64,000 nucleotides of DNA from Protula sp. h YS-2021 (taxonomy: Eukaryota > Annelida > Polychaeta > Sabellida > Serpulidae). The notes under the pieces were generated by a model. The model was not told the DNA's origin. It made no database searches and saw only the letters and a list, made by a program, of their open reading frames with translations. A program made the translations under genes and the position numbers. The DNA lies in the NCBI GenBank assembly GCA_949752745.1, contig OX457031.1, positions 25,868,081 through 25,932,080 of the forward strand, in the 5' to 3' direction. Positions 20,191 to 33,247 of this stretch are shown here, one piece after another; within the stretch, counting starts at the first letter, position 1; each line of letters starts with the position of its first letter.

Positions 20191-22110
20191 AAACCTGTGG
20201 TGATTAATCAAGCAATAAACCTTGATCGATTATCGTCTAACCACCCCTTGTTCTATCTATGCTTGAATAGGGGAGAGGGGAGGGGGGCACAACCTCGTGT
20301 GGACTATCGACAAGGGAAACCTACGTGGGTAGTGCCAGTCGTAGAGCCCCTGGGTGGAGCCAGAAGGGAATACCCACTCTTGCTAATCCAGTCACCGAAG
20401 TGGGAGGAGCCACCATTTTTGGAAAGAGGAGCCTTATATTAGTTAATTACTTCCTGTATTCGAAACAACAAATCAACGCAAATACCTAACCCTAGCCCTA
20501 ACCCTAACACTAACTAAAGGGCTTGTTTGCTATACTATATATGGTTGCTAAACAAAAGCGTTTGAGTGATAGTCACTAATTTTGAAAATATCACCATATT
20601 TCGAAAGAGGAGGCTCATATTAGTTAATTACACCCTGTATTCGAAACAACAAATCAACGCAAAGGCCTAACCCTAGCCCTAACCCTAGCAATAACTAAAG
20701 GGCTTGCTTGCTATGCTATATATGGACGCTAATCAAAAGTGCTTGAGTCATAGTGACCAATTTTGAAAATATCACCATTTTTGGAAAGAGGAGCCTCATA
20801 TTAGTTAATTACATCCTGTATACGAAACAACAAATCAACGCAAATACCTAACCCTAGCCCTAACCCTAGCACTAACTAAAGGGCTTGCTTCCTATGCTAT
20901 ATGTGGACGCTAAACAAAAGTGCTTGAGTCATACTGACCAATTTGGAAAATATCACCATTTTTGGAAAGAGGAGCCTCATATTTGTTAATTACTCGCTGT
21001 ATTCGAAACAACAAATCAACGCAAAGGCCTAACCCTAGCCCTAACCCTAACACTAACTAAAGGGCTTGTTTGCTCTACTATATATGGTTGCTAAGCAAAA
21101 GCGTTTGAGTGATACTCACTAATTTTGAAAATATCACCATATTTCGAAAGAGGAGCCTCATATTAGTTAATTACATCCTGTATTCGAAACAACAAATCAA
21201 CGCAAATACCTAACCCTAGCCCTAACCCTAACACTAACTAAAGGGCTTGTTTGCTATACTATATATGGTTGCTAAACAAAAGCGTTTGAGTGATAGTCAC
21301 TAATTTTGAAAATATCACCATATTTCGAAAGAGGAGCCTCATATTAGTTAATTACACCCTGTACTCGAAACAACAAATCAACGCAAATACCTAACCCTAG
21401 CCCTAACCCTAGCACTAACTAAAGGGCTTGCTTGCTATGCTATATATGGACGCTAATCAAAAGTGCTTGAGTCATAGTGACCAATTTTGAAAATATCACC
21501 ATTTTTGGAAAGAGGAGCCTCATATTAGTTAATTACATCCTGTATTCGAAACAACAAATCAACGCAAATACGTAACCCTAGCCCTAACCCTAGCACTAAC
21601 TAAAGGGCTTGCTTGCTATGCTATATATGGACGCTAATCAAAAGTGCTTGAGTCATAGTGACCAATTTTGAAAATATCACCATTTTTGGAAAGAGGAGCC
21701 TCATATTTGTTAATTACTCGCTGTATTCGAAACAACAAATCAACGCAAAGGCCTAACCCCAGCCCTAGCCCTAACCCTAGCACTAACTAAAGGGCTTCCT
21801 ATGCTATATATGGACGCTAAACAAAAGTGCTTGAGTCATAGTGACCAATTTTGAAAATATCACCATTTTTGGAAAGAGGAGCCTCATATTTGTTAATTAC
21901 TCGCTGTATTCGAAACAACAAATCAACGCAAAGGCCTAACCCTAGCCTTAGCCCTAACCCTAGCATTAACTAATGGGCTTGCTTGCTATGCTATATATGG
22001 ACGCTAATCAGAAGTGCTTGAGTCATAGCGACTAATTTTGAAAATATCACCATTTTTGGAAAGAGGAGCCTCATATTAGTTAATTACATCCTGTATTCGA
22101 AACAACAAAT

Positions 22111-24292
22111 TAACGGAAATACCTAACCCTAGCCCTAATCCTAGCACTAACTAAAGGGCTTGCTTGCTATGCTATATATGGACGCTAATCAAAGTGCTTG
22201 AGTCATAGTGACCAATTTTGAAAATATCACCATTTTTGGAAAGAGGAGCCTCATATTAGTTAATTACATCCTGTATTCGAAACAACAAATCAACGCAAAT
22301 ACCTAACCCTAGCCCTAACCCTAACACTAACTAAAGGGCTTGTTTGCTATACTATATATGGTTGCTAAACAAAAGCGTTTGAGTGATAGTCACTAATTTT
22401 GAAAATATCACCATATTTCGAAAGAGGAGCCTCATATTAGTTAATTACACCCTGTATTCGAAACAACAAATCAACGCAAAGGCCTAACCCTAGCCCTAAC
22501 CCTAGCACTAACTAAAGGGCTTGCTTGCTATGCTATATATGGACGCTAATCAAAAGTGCTTGAGTCATAGTGACCAATTTTGAAAATATCACCATTTTTG
22601 GAAAGAGGAGCCTCATATTAGTTAATTACATCCTGTATTCGAAACAACAAATCAACGCAAATACGTAACCCTAGCCCTAACCCTAGCACTAACTAAAGGG
22701 CTTGCTTGCTATGCTATATATGGACGCTAATCAAAAGTGCTTGAGTCATAGTGACCAATTTTGAAAATATCACCATTTTTGGAAAGAGGAGCCTCAAATT
22801 TGTTAATTACTCGCTGTATTCGAAACAACAAATCAACGCAAAGGCCTAACCCTAGCCCTAGCCCTAACCCTAGCACTAACTAAAGGGCTTGCTATGCTAT
22901 ATATGGACGCTAATCAAAAGTGCTTGAGTCATAGTGACCAATTTTGAAAATATCACCATTTTTGGAAAGAGGAGCCTCATATTTGTTAATTACTCGCTGT
23001 ATTCGAAACAACAAATCAACGCAAAGGCCTAACCCTAGCCCTAGCCCTAACCCTAGCACTAACTAATGGGCTTGCTTGCTATGCTATATATGGACGCTAA
23101 TCAAAAGTGCTTGAGTCATAGCGACTAATTTTGAAAATATCACCATTTTTGGAAAGAGGAGCCTCATATTAGTTAATTACATCCTGTATTCGAAACAACA
23201 AATTAACGGAAATACCTAACCCTAGCCCTAATCCTAGCACTAACTAAAGGGCTTGTTTGCTATGCTATATATGGACGCTAATCAAAGTGCTTGAGTCATA
23301 GTGACCAATTTTGAAAATATCACCATTTTTGGAAAGAGGAGCCTCATATTAGTTAATTACATCCTGTATTCGAAACAACAAATCAACGCAAATACCTAAC
23401 CCTAGCCCTAACCCTAACACTAACTAAAGGGCTTGTTTGCTATACTATATATGGTTGCTAAACAAAAGCGTTTGAGTGATAGTCACTAATTTTGAAAATA
23501 TCACCATATTTCGAAAGAGGAGCCTCATATTAGTTAATTACACCCTGTATTCGAAACAACAAATCAACGCAAAGGCCTAACCCTAGCCCTAACCCTAGCA
23601 CTAACTAAAGGGCTTGCTTGCTATGCTATATATGGACGCTAATCAAAAGTGCTTGAGTCATAGTGACCAATTTAAAAATTGTCATCATTTCTTTAAAGAG
23701 GAGTCTGATATTAGTTAATTACACCCTGTATTCGAAACAACAAATCAACGCAAAGTCCTAACCCTAGCCCTAACCCTAACACTAACTAAAGGGCTTGTTT
23801 GCTATACTATATATGGTTGCTAAACAAAAGCGTTTGAGTGATAGTCACTAATTTTGAAAATATCACCATATTTCGAAAGAGGAGCCTCATATTAGTTAAT
23901 TACACCCTGTATTCGAAACAACAAATCAACGCAAAGGCCTAACCCTAGCCCTAACCCTAGCACTAACTAAAGGGCTTGCTATGCTATATATGGACGCTAA
24001 TCAAAAGTGCTTGAGTCATAGTGACCAATTTTGAAAATATCACCATTTTTGGAAAGAGGAGCCTCATATTTGTTAATTACTCGCTGTATTCGAAACAACA
24101 AATCAACGCAAAGGCCTAACCCTAGCCCTAGCCCTAACCCTAGCACTAACTAATGGGCTTGCTTGCTATGCTATATATGGACGCTAATCAAAAGTGCTTG
24201 AGTCATAGCGACTAATTTTGAAAATATCACCATTTTTTGGAAAGAGGAGCCTCATATTAGTTAATTACATCCTGTATTCGAAACAACAAATT
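22111..24292. repeat. Higher-order repeat block, ~1.09 kb (6-mer)
   Basis: A marker variant (TTAACGGAAATACC with CCCTAATCCTAG) recurs at 22111, 23204 and 24292, that is every ~1.09 kb or six monomers. The variants between the markers also recur in the same order. This shows recent amplification of a six-monomer unit. Confidence 0.8.
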
Positions 24293-25471
24293 AACGGAAA
24301 TACCTAACCCTAGCCCTAATCCTAGCACTAACTAAAGGGCTTGCTTGCTATGCTATATATGGACGCTAATCAAAGTGCTTGAGTCATAGTGACCAATTTT
24401 GAAAATATCACCATTTTTGGAAAGAGGAGCCTCATATTAGTTAATTACATCCTGTATTCGAAACAACAAATCAACGCAAATACCTAACCCTAGCCCTAAC
24501 CCTAACACTAACTAAAGGGCTTGTTTGCTATACTATATATGGTTGCTAAACAAAAGCGTTTGAGTGATAGTCACTAATTTTGAAAATATCACCATATTTC
24601 GAAAGAGGAGCCTCATATTAGTTAATTACACCCTGTATTCGAAACAACAAATCAACGCAAAGGCCTAACCCTAGCTCTAACCCTAGCACTAACTAAAGGG
24701 CTTGCTTGCTATGCTATATATGGACGCTAATCAAAAGTGCTTGAGTCATAGTGACCAATTTTGAAAATATCACCATTTTTGGAAAGAGGAGCCTCATATT
24801 AGTTAATTACATCCTGTATACGAAACAACAAATCAACGCAAATACGTAACCCTAGCCCTAACCCTAGCACTAACTAAAGGGCTTGCTTCCTATGCTATAT
24901 ATGGACGCTAAACATAAGTGCTTGAGTCATACTGACCAATTTTGAAAATATCACCATTTTTGGAAAGAGGAGCCTCATATTTGTTAATTACTCGCTGTAT
25001 TCGAAACAACAAATCAACGCAAAGGCCTAACCCTAGCCCTAACCCTAACACTAACTAAAGGGCTTGTTTGCTCTACTATATATGGTTGCTAAGCAAAAGC
25101 GTTTGAGTGATACTCACTAATTTTGAAAATATCACCATATTTCGAAAGAGGAGCCTCATATTAGTTAATTACTCCCTGTATTCGAAACAACAAATCAACG
25201 CAAAGGCCTAACCCTATCCCTAACCCTAGCACTAACCAAAGGGCTTGCTTGCTATGCTATATATGGACGCTAATCAAAAGTGCTTGAGTCATAGTGACCA
25301 AGTTTGAAAATGTCACAATTTTTGGAAAGAGGAGCCTCATATTAGTTCATTACATCCTGTATTCGAAACAACAAATCAACGCAAAGGCCTAACCCTAGCC
25401 CTAGCCCTACCCTAACACTAACTAAAGGGCTTGTTTCCTATACTATGCTATATATGGACGCTAATCAAAAG

Positions 25472-28400
25472 TGCACGAGTCATAGCGACCAATTTAAAAA
25501 TTGTCATCATTTCTTTAAAGAGGAGTCTGATATTAGTTAATTACACCCTGTATTCGAAACAACAAATCAACGCAAAGTCCTAACCCTAGCCCTAACCCTA
25601 ACACTAACTAAAGGGCTTGTTTGCTATACTATATATGGTTGCTAAACAACAGCGTTTGAGTGATAGTCACTAATTTTGAAAATATCACCATATTTCGAAA
25701 GAGGAGCCTCATATTAGTTAATTACACCCTGTATTCGAAACAACAAATCAACGCAAAGGCCTAACCTTAGCCCTAGCCCTAACCCTAGCACTAACTAAAG
25801 GGCTTGCTTGCTATGCTATATATGGACGCTAATCAAAAGTGCTTGAGTCATAGTGACCAATTTTGAAAATATCACCATTTTTGGAAAGAGGAGCCTCATA
25901 TTAGTTAATTACATCCTGTATTCGAAACAACAAATCAACGCAAATACGTAACCCTAGCCCTAACCCTAGCACTAACTAAAGGGCTTGCTTGCTATGCTAT
26001 ATATGGACGCTAATCAAAAGTGCTTGAGTCATAGTGACCAATTTTGAAAATATCACCATTTTTGGAAAGAGGAGCCTCATATTTGTTAATTACTCGCTGT
26101 ATTCGAAACAACAAATCAACGCAAAGGCCTAACCCTAGCCCTAACCCTAGCACTAACTAAAGGGCTTGCTTGCTATGCTATATATGGACGCTAATCAAAG
26201 TGCTTGAGTCATAGTGACCAATTTTGAAAATATCACCATTTTTGGAAAGAGGAGCCTCATATTAGTTAATTACATCCTGTATTCGAAACAACAAATCAAC
26301 GCAAATACCTAACCCTAGCCCTAACCCTAACACTAACTAAAGGGCTTGTTTGCTATACTATATATGGTTGCTAAACAAAAGCGTTTGAGTGATAGTCACT
26401 AATTTTGAAAATATCACCATATTTCGAAAGAGGAGCCTCATATTAGTTAATTACACCCTGTATTCGAAACAACAAATCAACGCAAAGGCCTAACCCTAGC
26501 CCTAACCCTAGCACTAACTAAAGGGCTTGCTTGCTATGCTATATATGGACGCTAATCAAAAGTGCTTGAGTCATAGTGACCAATTTTGAAAATATCACCA
26601 TTTTTGGAAAGAGGAGCCTCATATTAGTTAATTACATCCTGTATACGAAACAACAAATCAACGCAAATACGTAACCCTAGCCCTAACCCTAGCACTAACT
26701 AAAGGGCTTGCTTCCTATGCTATATATGGACGCTAAACAAAAGTGCTTGTGTCATAGTGACCAATTTTGAAAATATAACCATTTTTGGAAAGAGGAGCCT
26801 CATATTTGTTAATTACTCGCTGTATTCGAAACAACAAATCAACGCAAAGGCCTAACCCTAGCCCTAACCCTAACACTAACTAAAGGGCTTGTTTGCTCTA
26901 CTATATATGGTTGCTAAGCAAAAGCGTTTGAGTGATACTCACTAATTTTGAAAATATCACCATATTTCGAAAGAGGAGCCTCATATTAGTTAATTACTCC
27001 CTGTATTCGAAACAACAAATCAACGCAAAGGCCTAACCCTAGCCCTAACCCTAGCACTAACCAAAGGGCTTGCTTGCTATGCTATATATGGACGCTAATC
27101 AAAAGTGCTTGAGTCATAGTGACCAAGTTTGAAAATGTCACAATTTTTGGAAAGAGGAGCCTCATATTAGTTCATTACATCCTGTATTCGAAACAACAAA
27201 TCAACGCAAAGGCCTAACCCTAGCCCTAGCCCTACCCTAACACTAACTAAAGGGCTTGTTTCCTATACTATGCTATATATGGACGCTAATCAAAAGTGCA
27301 CGAGTCATAGTGACCAATTTAAAAATTGTCATCATTTCTTTAAAGAGGAGTCTGATATTAGTTAATTACACCCTGTATTCGAAACAACAAATCAACGCAA
27401 AGTCCTAACCCTAGCCCGAACCCTAACACTAACTAAAGGGCTTGTTTGCTATACTATATATGGTTGCTAAACAACAGCGTTTGAGTGATAGTCACTAATT
27501 TTGAAAATATCACCATATTTCGAAAGAGGAGCCTCATATTAGTTAATTACACCCTGTATTCGAAACAACAAATCAACGCAAAGGCCTAACCTTAGCCCTA
27601 GCCCTAACCCTAGCACTAACTAAAGGGCTTGCTTGCTATGCTATATATGGACGCTAATCAAAAGTGCTTGAGTCATAGTGACCAATTTTGAAAATATCAC
27701 CATTTTTGGAAAGAGGAGCCTCATATTAGTTAATTACATCCTGTATTCGAAACAACAAATCAACGCAAATACGTAACCCTAGCCCAAACCCTAGCACTAA
27801 CTAAAGGGCTTGCTTGCTATGCTATATATGGACGCTAATCAAAAGTGCTTGAGTCATAGTGACCAATTTTGAAAATATCACCATTTTTGGAAAGAGGAGC
27901 CTCATATTTGTTAATTACTCGCTGTATTCGAAACAACAAATCAACGCAAAGGCCTAACCCTAGCCCTAACCCTAGCACTAACTAAAGGGCTTGCTTGCTA
28001 TGCTATATATGGACGCTAATCAAAAGTGCTTGAGTCATAGTGACCAATTTTGAAAATATCACCATTTTTGGAAAGAGGAGCCTCATATTTGTTAATTACA
28101 TCCTGTATTCGAAACAACAAATCAACGCAAAGGCCTAACCCTAGCCCTAACCCTAACACTAACTAAAGGGCTTGTTTATTATACTATATATGGTTGCTAA
28201 ATAAAAGCGTTTGAGTGATAGTCACTAATTTTGAAAATATCACCATATTTCGAAAGAGGAGCCTCATATTAGTTAATTACACCCTGTATTCGAAACAACA
28301 AATCAACGCAAAGGCCTAACCCTAGCCCTAACCCTAGCACTAACTAAAGGGCTTGCTTGCTATGCTATATATGGACGCTAATCAAAAGTGCTTGAGTCAT

Positions 28401-29123
28401 AGTGACCAATTTTGAAAATATCACCATTTTTGGAAAGAGGAGCCTCATATTAGTTAATTACATCCTGTATTCGAAACAACAAATCAACGCAAATACGTAA
28501 CCCTAGCCCTAACCCTAGCACTAACTAAAGGGCTTGCTTGCTATGCTATATATGGACGCTAATCAAAAGTGCTTGAGTGATAGTGACCAATTTTGAAAAT
28601 ATCACCATTTTTGGAAAGAGGAGCCTCATATTAGTTAATTACATCCTGTATTCGAAACAACAAATCAACGCAAATACGTAACCCTAGCCCTAACCCTAGC
28701 ACTAACTAAAGGGCTTGTTTGCTCTACTATATATGGTTGCTAAGCAAAAGCGTTTGAGTGATACTCACTAATTTTGAAAATATCACCATATTTCGAAAGA
28801 GGAGCCTCATATTAGTTAATTACTCCCTGTATTCGAAACAACAAATCAACGCAAAGGCCTAACCCTAGCCCTAACCCTAGCACTAACCAAAGGGCTTGCT
28901 TGCTATGCTATATATGGACGCTAATCAAAAGTGCTTGAGTCATAGTGACCAAGTTTGAAAATGTCACAATTTTTGGAAAGAGGAGCCTCATATTAGTTCA
29001 TTACATCCTGTATTCGAAACAACAAATCAACGCAAAGGCCTAACCCTAGCCCTAGCCCTACCCTAACACTAACTAAAGGGCTTGTTTCCTATACTATGCT
29101 ATATATGGACGCTAATCAAAAGT
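25472..29123. repeat. Higher-order repeat block, ~1.83 kb (10-mer)
   Basis: The rare GTGCACGAG monomer appears at 25472, 27298 and 29123. The spacing is about 1825 bp, ten monomers with a few extra bases. It is preceded each time by the same monomers with CAAGTTTGAAAATGTCACAA and TTCATTACATCC. Confidence 0.82.
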
Positions 29124-30546
29124 GCACGAGTCATAGTGACCAATTTAAAAATTGTCATCATTTCTTTAAAGAGGAGTCTGATATTAGTTAATTACACCCT
29201 GTATTCGAAACAACAAATCAACGCAAAGTCCTAACCCTAGCCCTAACCCTAACACTAACTAAAGGGCTTGTTTGCTATACTATATATGGTTGCTAAACAA
29301 CAGCGTTTGAGTGATAGTCACTAATTTTGAAAATATCACCATATTTCGAAAGAGGAGCCTCATATTAGTTAATTACACCCTGTATTCGAAACAACAAATC
29401 AACGCAAAGGCCTAACCTTAGCCCTAGCCCTAACCCTAGCACTAACTAAAGGGCTTGCTTGCTATGCTATATATGGACGCTAATCAAAAGTGCTTGAGTC
29501 ATAGTGACCAATTTTGAAAATATCACCATTTTTGGAAAGAGGAGCCTCATATTAGTTAATTACATCCTGTATTCGAAACAACAAATCAACGCAAATACGT
29601 AACCCTAGCCCTAACCCTAGCACTAACTAAAGGGCTTGCTTGCTATGCTATATATGGACGCTAATCAAAAGTGCTTGAGTCATAGTGACCAATTTTGAAA
29701 ATATCACCATTTTTGGAAAGAGGAGCCTCATATTTGTTAATTACATCCTGTATTCGAAACAACAAATCAACGCAAATACCTAACCCTAGCCCTAACCCTA
29801 ACACTAACTAAAGGGCTTGTTTACTATACTATATATGGTTGCTAAATAAAAGCGTTTGAGTGATAGTCACTAATTTTGAAAATATCACCATATTTCGAAA
29901 GAGGAGCCTCATATTAGTTAATTACACCCTGTATTCGAAACAACGAATCAACGCAAAGGCCTAACCCTAGCCCTAACCCTAGCACTAACTAAAGGGCTTG
30001 CTTGCTATGCTATATATGGACGCTAATCAAAAGTGCTTGAGTCATAGTGACCAATTTTGAAAATATCACCATTTTTGGAAAGAGGAGCCTCATATTAGTT
30101 AATTACATCCTGTATTCGAAACAACAAATCAACGCAAATACGTAACCCTAGCCCTAACCCTAGCACTAACTAAAGGGCTTGCTTGCTATGCTATATATGG
30201 ACGCTAATCAAAAGTGCTTGAGTGATAGTGACCAATTTTGAAAATATCATCATTTTTGGAAAGAGGAGCCTCATATTAGTTAATTACATCCTGTATTCGA
30301 AACAACAAATCAACGCAAATACGTAACCCTAGCCCTAACCCTAGCACTAACTAAAGGGCTTGCTTGCTATGCTATATATGGACGCTAATCAAAAGTGCTT
30401 GGGTCATAGCGACTAATTTTGAAAATATCACCATTTTTGGAAAGAGGAGCCTCATATTAGTTAATTACATCCTGTATTCGAAACAACAAATTAACGGAAA
30501 TACCTAACCCTAGCCCTAATCCTAGCACTAACTAAAGGGCTTGCTT

Positions 30547-33247
30547 GCTTTGCTTTATATGGACGCTAATCAAAGTGCTTGAGTCATAGTGACCAATTTT
30601 GAAAATTTCACCATTTTTGGAAAGAGGAGCCTCATATTAGTTAATTACATCCTGTATTCGAAACAACAAATCAACGCAAATACCTAACCCTAGCCCTAAC
30701 CCTAACACTAACTAAAGGGCTTGTTTGCTATACTATATATGGTTGCTGAACAAAAGCGTTTGAGTGATAGTCACTAATTTTGAAAATATCACCATATTTC
30801 GAAAGAGGAGCCTCATATTAGTTAATTACATCCTGTGTTCGAAACAACAAATCAACGCAAAGGCCTAACCCTAGCCCTAACCCTAGCACTAACTAAAGGG
30901 CTTGCTTGCTATGCTATATATGGACGCTAATCAAAAGTGCTTGAGTCATAGTGACCAATTTTGAAAATATCACCAGTTTTGGAAAGAGGAGCATCATATT
31001 AGTTAATTACATCCTGTATTCGAAACAACAAATCAACGCAAAGGCCTAACCCTAGCCCTAACCCTAGCACTAACTAAAGGGCTTGCTTGCTATGCTATAT
31101 ATGGACGCTAATCAAAAGTGCTTGAGTGATAGTGACCAATTTTGAAAATATCACCATTTTTTGAAAGAGGAGCCTCATATTAGTTAATTACATCCTGTAT
31201 TCGAAACAACAAATCAACGCAAATACGTAACCCTAGCCCTAACCCTAGCACTAACTAAAGGGCTTGCTTGCTATGCTATATATGGACGCTAATCAAAAGT
31301 GCTTGAGTCATAGCGACTAATTTTGAAAATATCACCATTTTTGGAAAGAGGAGCCTCATATTAGTTAATTACATCCTGTATTCGAAACAACAAATTAACG
31401 GAAATACCTAACCCTAGCCCTAATCCTAGCACTAACTAAAGGGCTTGCTTGCTTTGCTTTATATGGACGCTAATCAAAGTGCTTGAGTCATAGTGACCAA
31501 TTTTGAAAATTTCACCATTTTTGGAAAGAGGAGCCTCATATTAGTTAATTACATCCTGTATTCGAAACAACAAATCAACGCAAATACCTAACCCTAGCCC
31601 TAACCCTAACACTAACTAAAGGGCTTGTTTGCTATACTATATATGGTTGCTGAACAAAAGCGTTTGAGTGATAGTCACTAATTTTGAAAATATCACCATA
31701 TTTCGAAAGAGGAGCCTCATATTAGTTAATTACATCCTGTGTTCGAAACAACAAATCAACGCAAAGGCCTAACCCTAGCCCTAACCCTAGCACTAACTAA
31801 AGGGCTTGCTTGCTATGCTATATATGGACGCTAATCAAAAGTGCTTGAGTCATAGTGACCAATTTTGAAAATATCACCATTTTTGGAAAGAGGAGCCTCA
31901 TATTAGTTAATTACATCCTGTATTCGAAACAACAAATCAACGCAAATACCTAACCCTAGCCCTAACCCTAACACTAACTAAAGGGCTTGTTTGCTATACT
32001 ATATATGGTTGCTAAACAAAAGCGTTTGAGTGATATTCACTAATTTTGAAAATATCACCATATTTCGAAAGAGGAGCCTCATATTAGTTAATTACACCCT
32101 GTACTCGAAACAACAAATCAACGCAAATACCTAACCCTAGCCCTAACCCTAGCACTAACTAAAGGGCTTGCTTGCTATGCTATATATGGACGCTAATCAA
32201 AAGTGCTTGAGTCATAGTGACCAATTTTGAAAATATCACCATTTTTGGAAAGAGGAGCCTCATATTAGTTAATTACATCCTGTATTCGAAACAACAAATT
32301 AACGGAAATACCTAACCCTAGCCCTAATCCTAGCACTAACTAAAGGGCTTGCTTGCTTTGCTTTATATGGACGCTAATCAAAGTGCTTGAGTCATAGTGA
32401 CCAATTTTGAAAATTTCACCATTTTTGGAAAGAGGAGCCTCATATTAGTTAATTACATCCTGTATTCGAAACAACAAATCAACGCAAATACCTAACCCTA
32501 GCCCTAACCCTAACACTAACTAAAGGGCTTGTTTGCTATACTATATATGGTTGCTGAACAAAAGCGTTTGAGTGATAGTCACTAATTTTGAAAATATCAC
32601 CATATTTCGAAAGAGGAGCCTCATATTAGTTAATTACATCCTGTGTTCGAAACAACAAATCAACGCAAAGGCCTAACCCTAGCACTAACTAAAGGGCTTG
32701 CTTGCTATGCTATATATGGACGCTAATCAAAAGTGCTTGAGTCATAGTGACCAATTTTGAAAATATCACCATTTTTGGAAAGAGGAGCCTCATATTAGTT
32801 AATTACATCCTGTATTCGAAACAACAAATCAACGCAAATACCTAACCCTAGCCCTAACCCTAACACTAACTAAAGGGCTTGTTTGCTATACTATATATGG
32901 TTGCTAAACAAAAGCGTTTGAGTGATAGTCACTAATTTTGAAAATATCACCATATTTCGAAAGAGGAGCCTCATATTAGTTAATTACACCCTGTACTCGA
33001 AACAACAAATCAACGCAAATACCTAACCCTAGCCCTAACCCTAGCACTAACTAAAGGGCTTGCTTGCTATGCTATATATGGACGCTAATCAAAAGTGCTT
33101 GAGTCATAGTGACCAATTTTGAAAATATCACCATTTTTGGAAAGAGGAGCCTCATATTAGTTAATTACATCCTGTATTCGAAACAACAAATTAACGGAAA
33201 TACCTAACCCTAGCCCTAATCCTAGCACTAACTAAAGGGCTTGCTTG
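30547..33247. repeat. Higher-order repeat block, ~0.90 kb (5-mer)
   Basis: The variant GCTTTGCTTTATATGG recurs at 30547, 31451, 32355 and 33247. Spacing is 904, 904 and 892 bp. The last is 12 bp short because one monomer (near 32670) lost two hexamers. The same 5-mer variants reappear less regularly at 37970-44900. Confidence 0.82.

Larger units (their letters stand above)
16094..20411 (-). mobile_element. Second DIRS-order retrotransposon, internally deleted, minus strand
   Basis: In minus-strand order there is a gag Cys/His cluster (about 20190-20030), gag-like Ser/Arg-rich text (19590-18377), the start of RNase H (18295) and the RNase H C-terminal extension to about 17310. The RT fingers and palm that should lie between gag and RNase H are absent, so roughly 1 kb was lost near 18300. 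No tyrosine recombinase motif is recognised in 17200-16100. A GGTGGAGCCA motif and a GGAGGAGCCA-like motif occur at both outer ends (16102/16168 and 20353/20402), so the ends may be direct repeats as in Ngaro-type elements. The outer limits are approximate. Confidence 0.7.
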
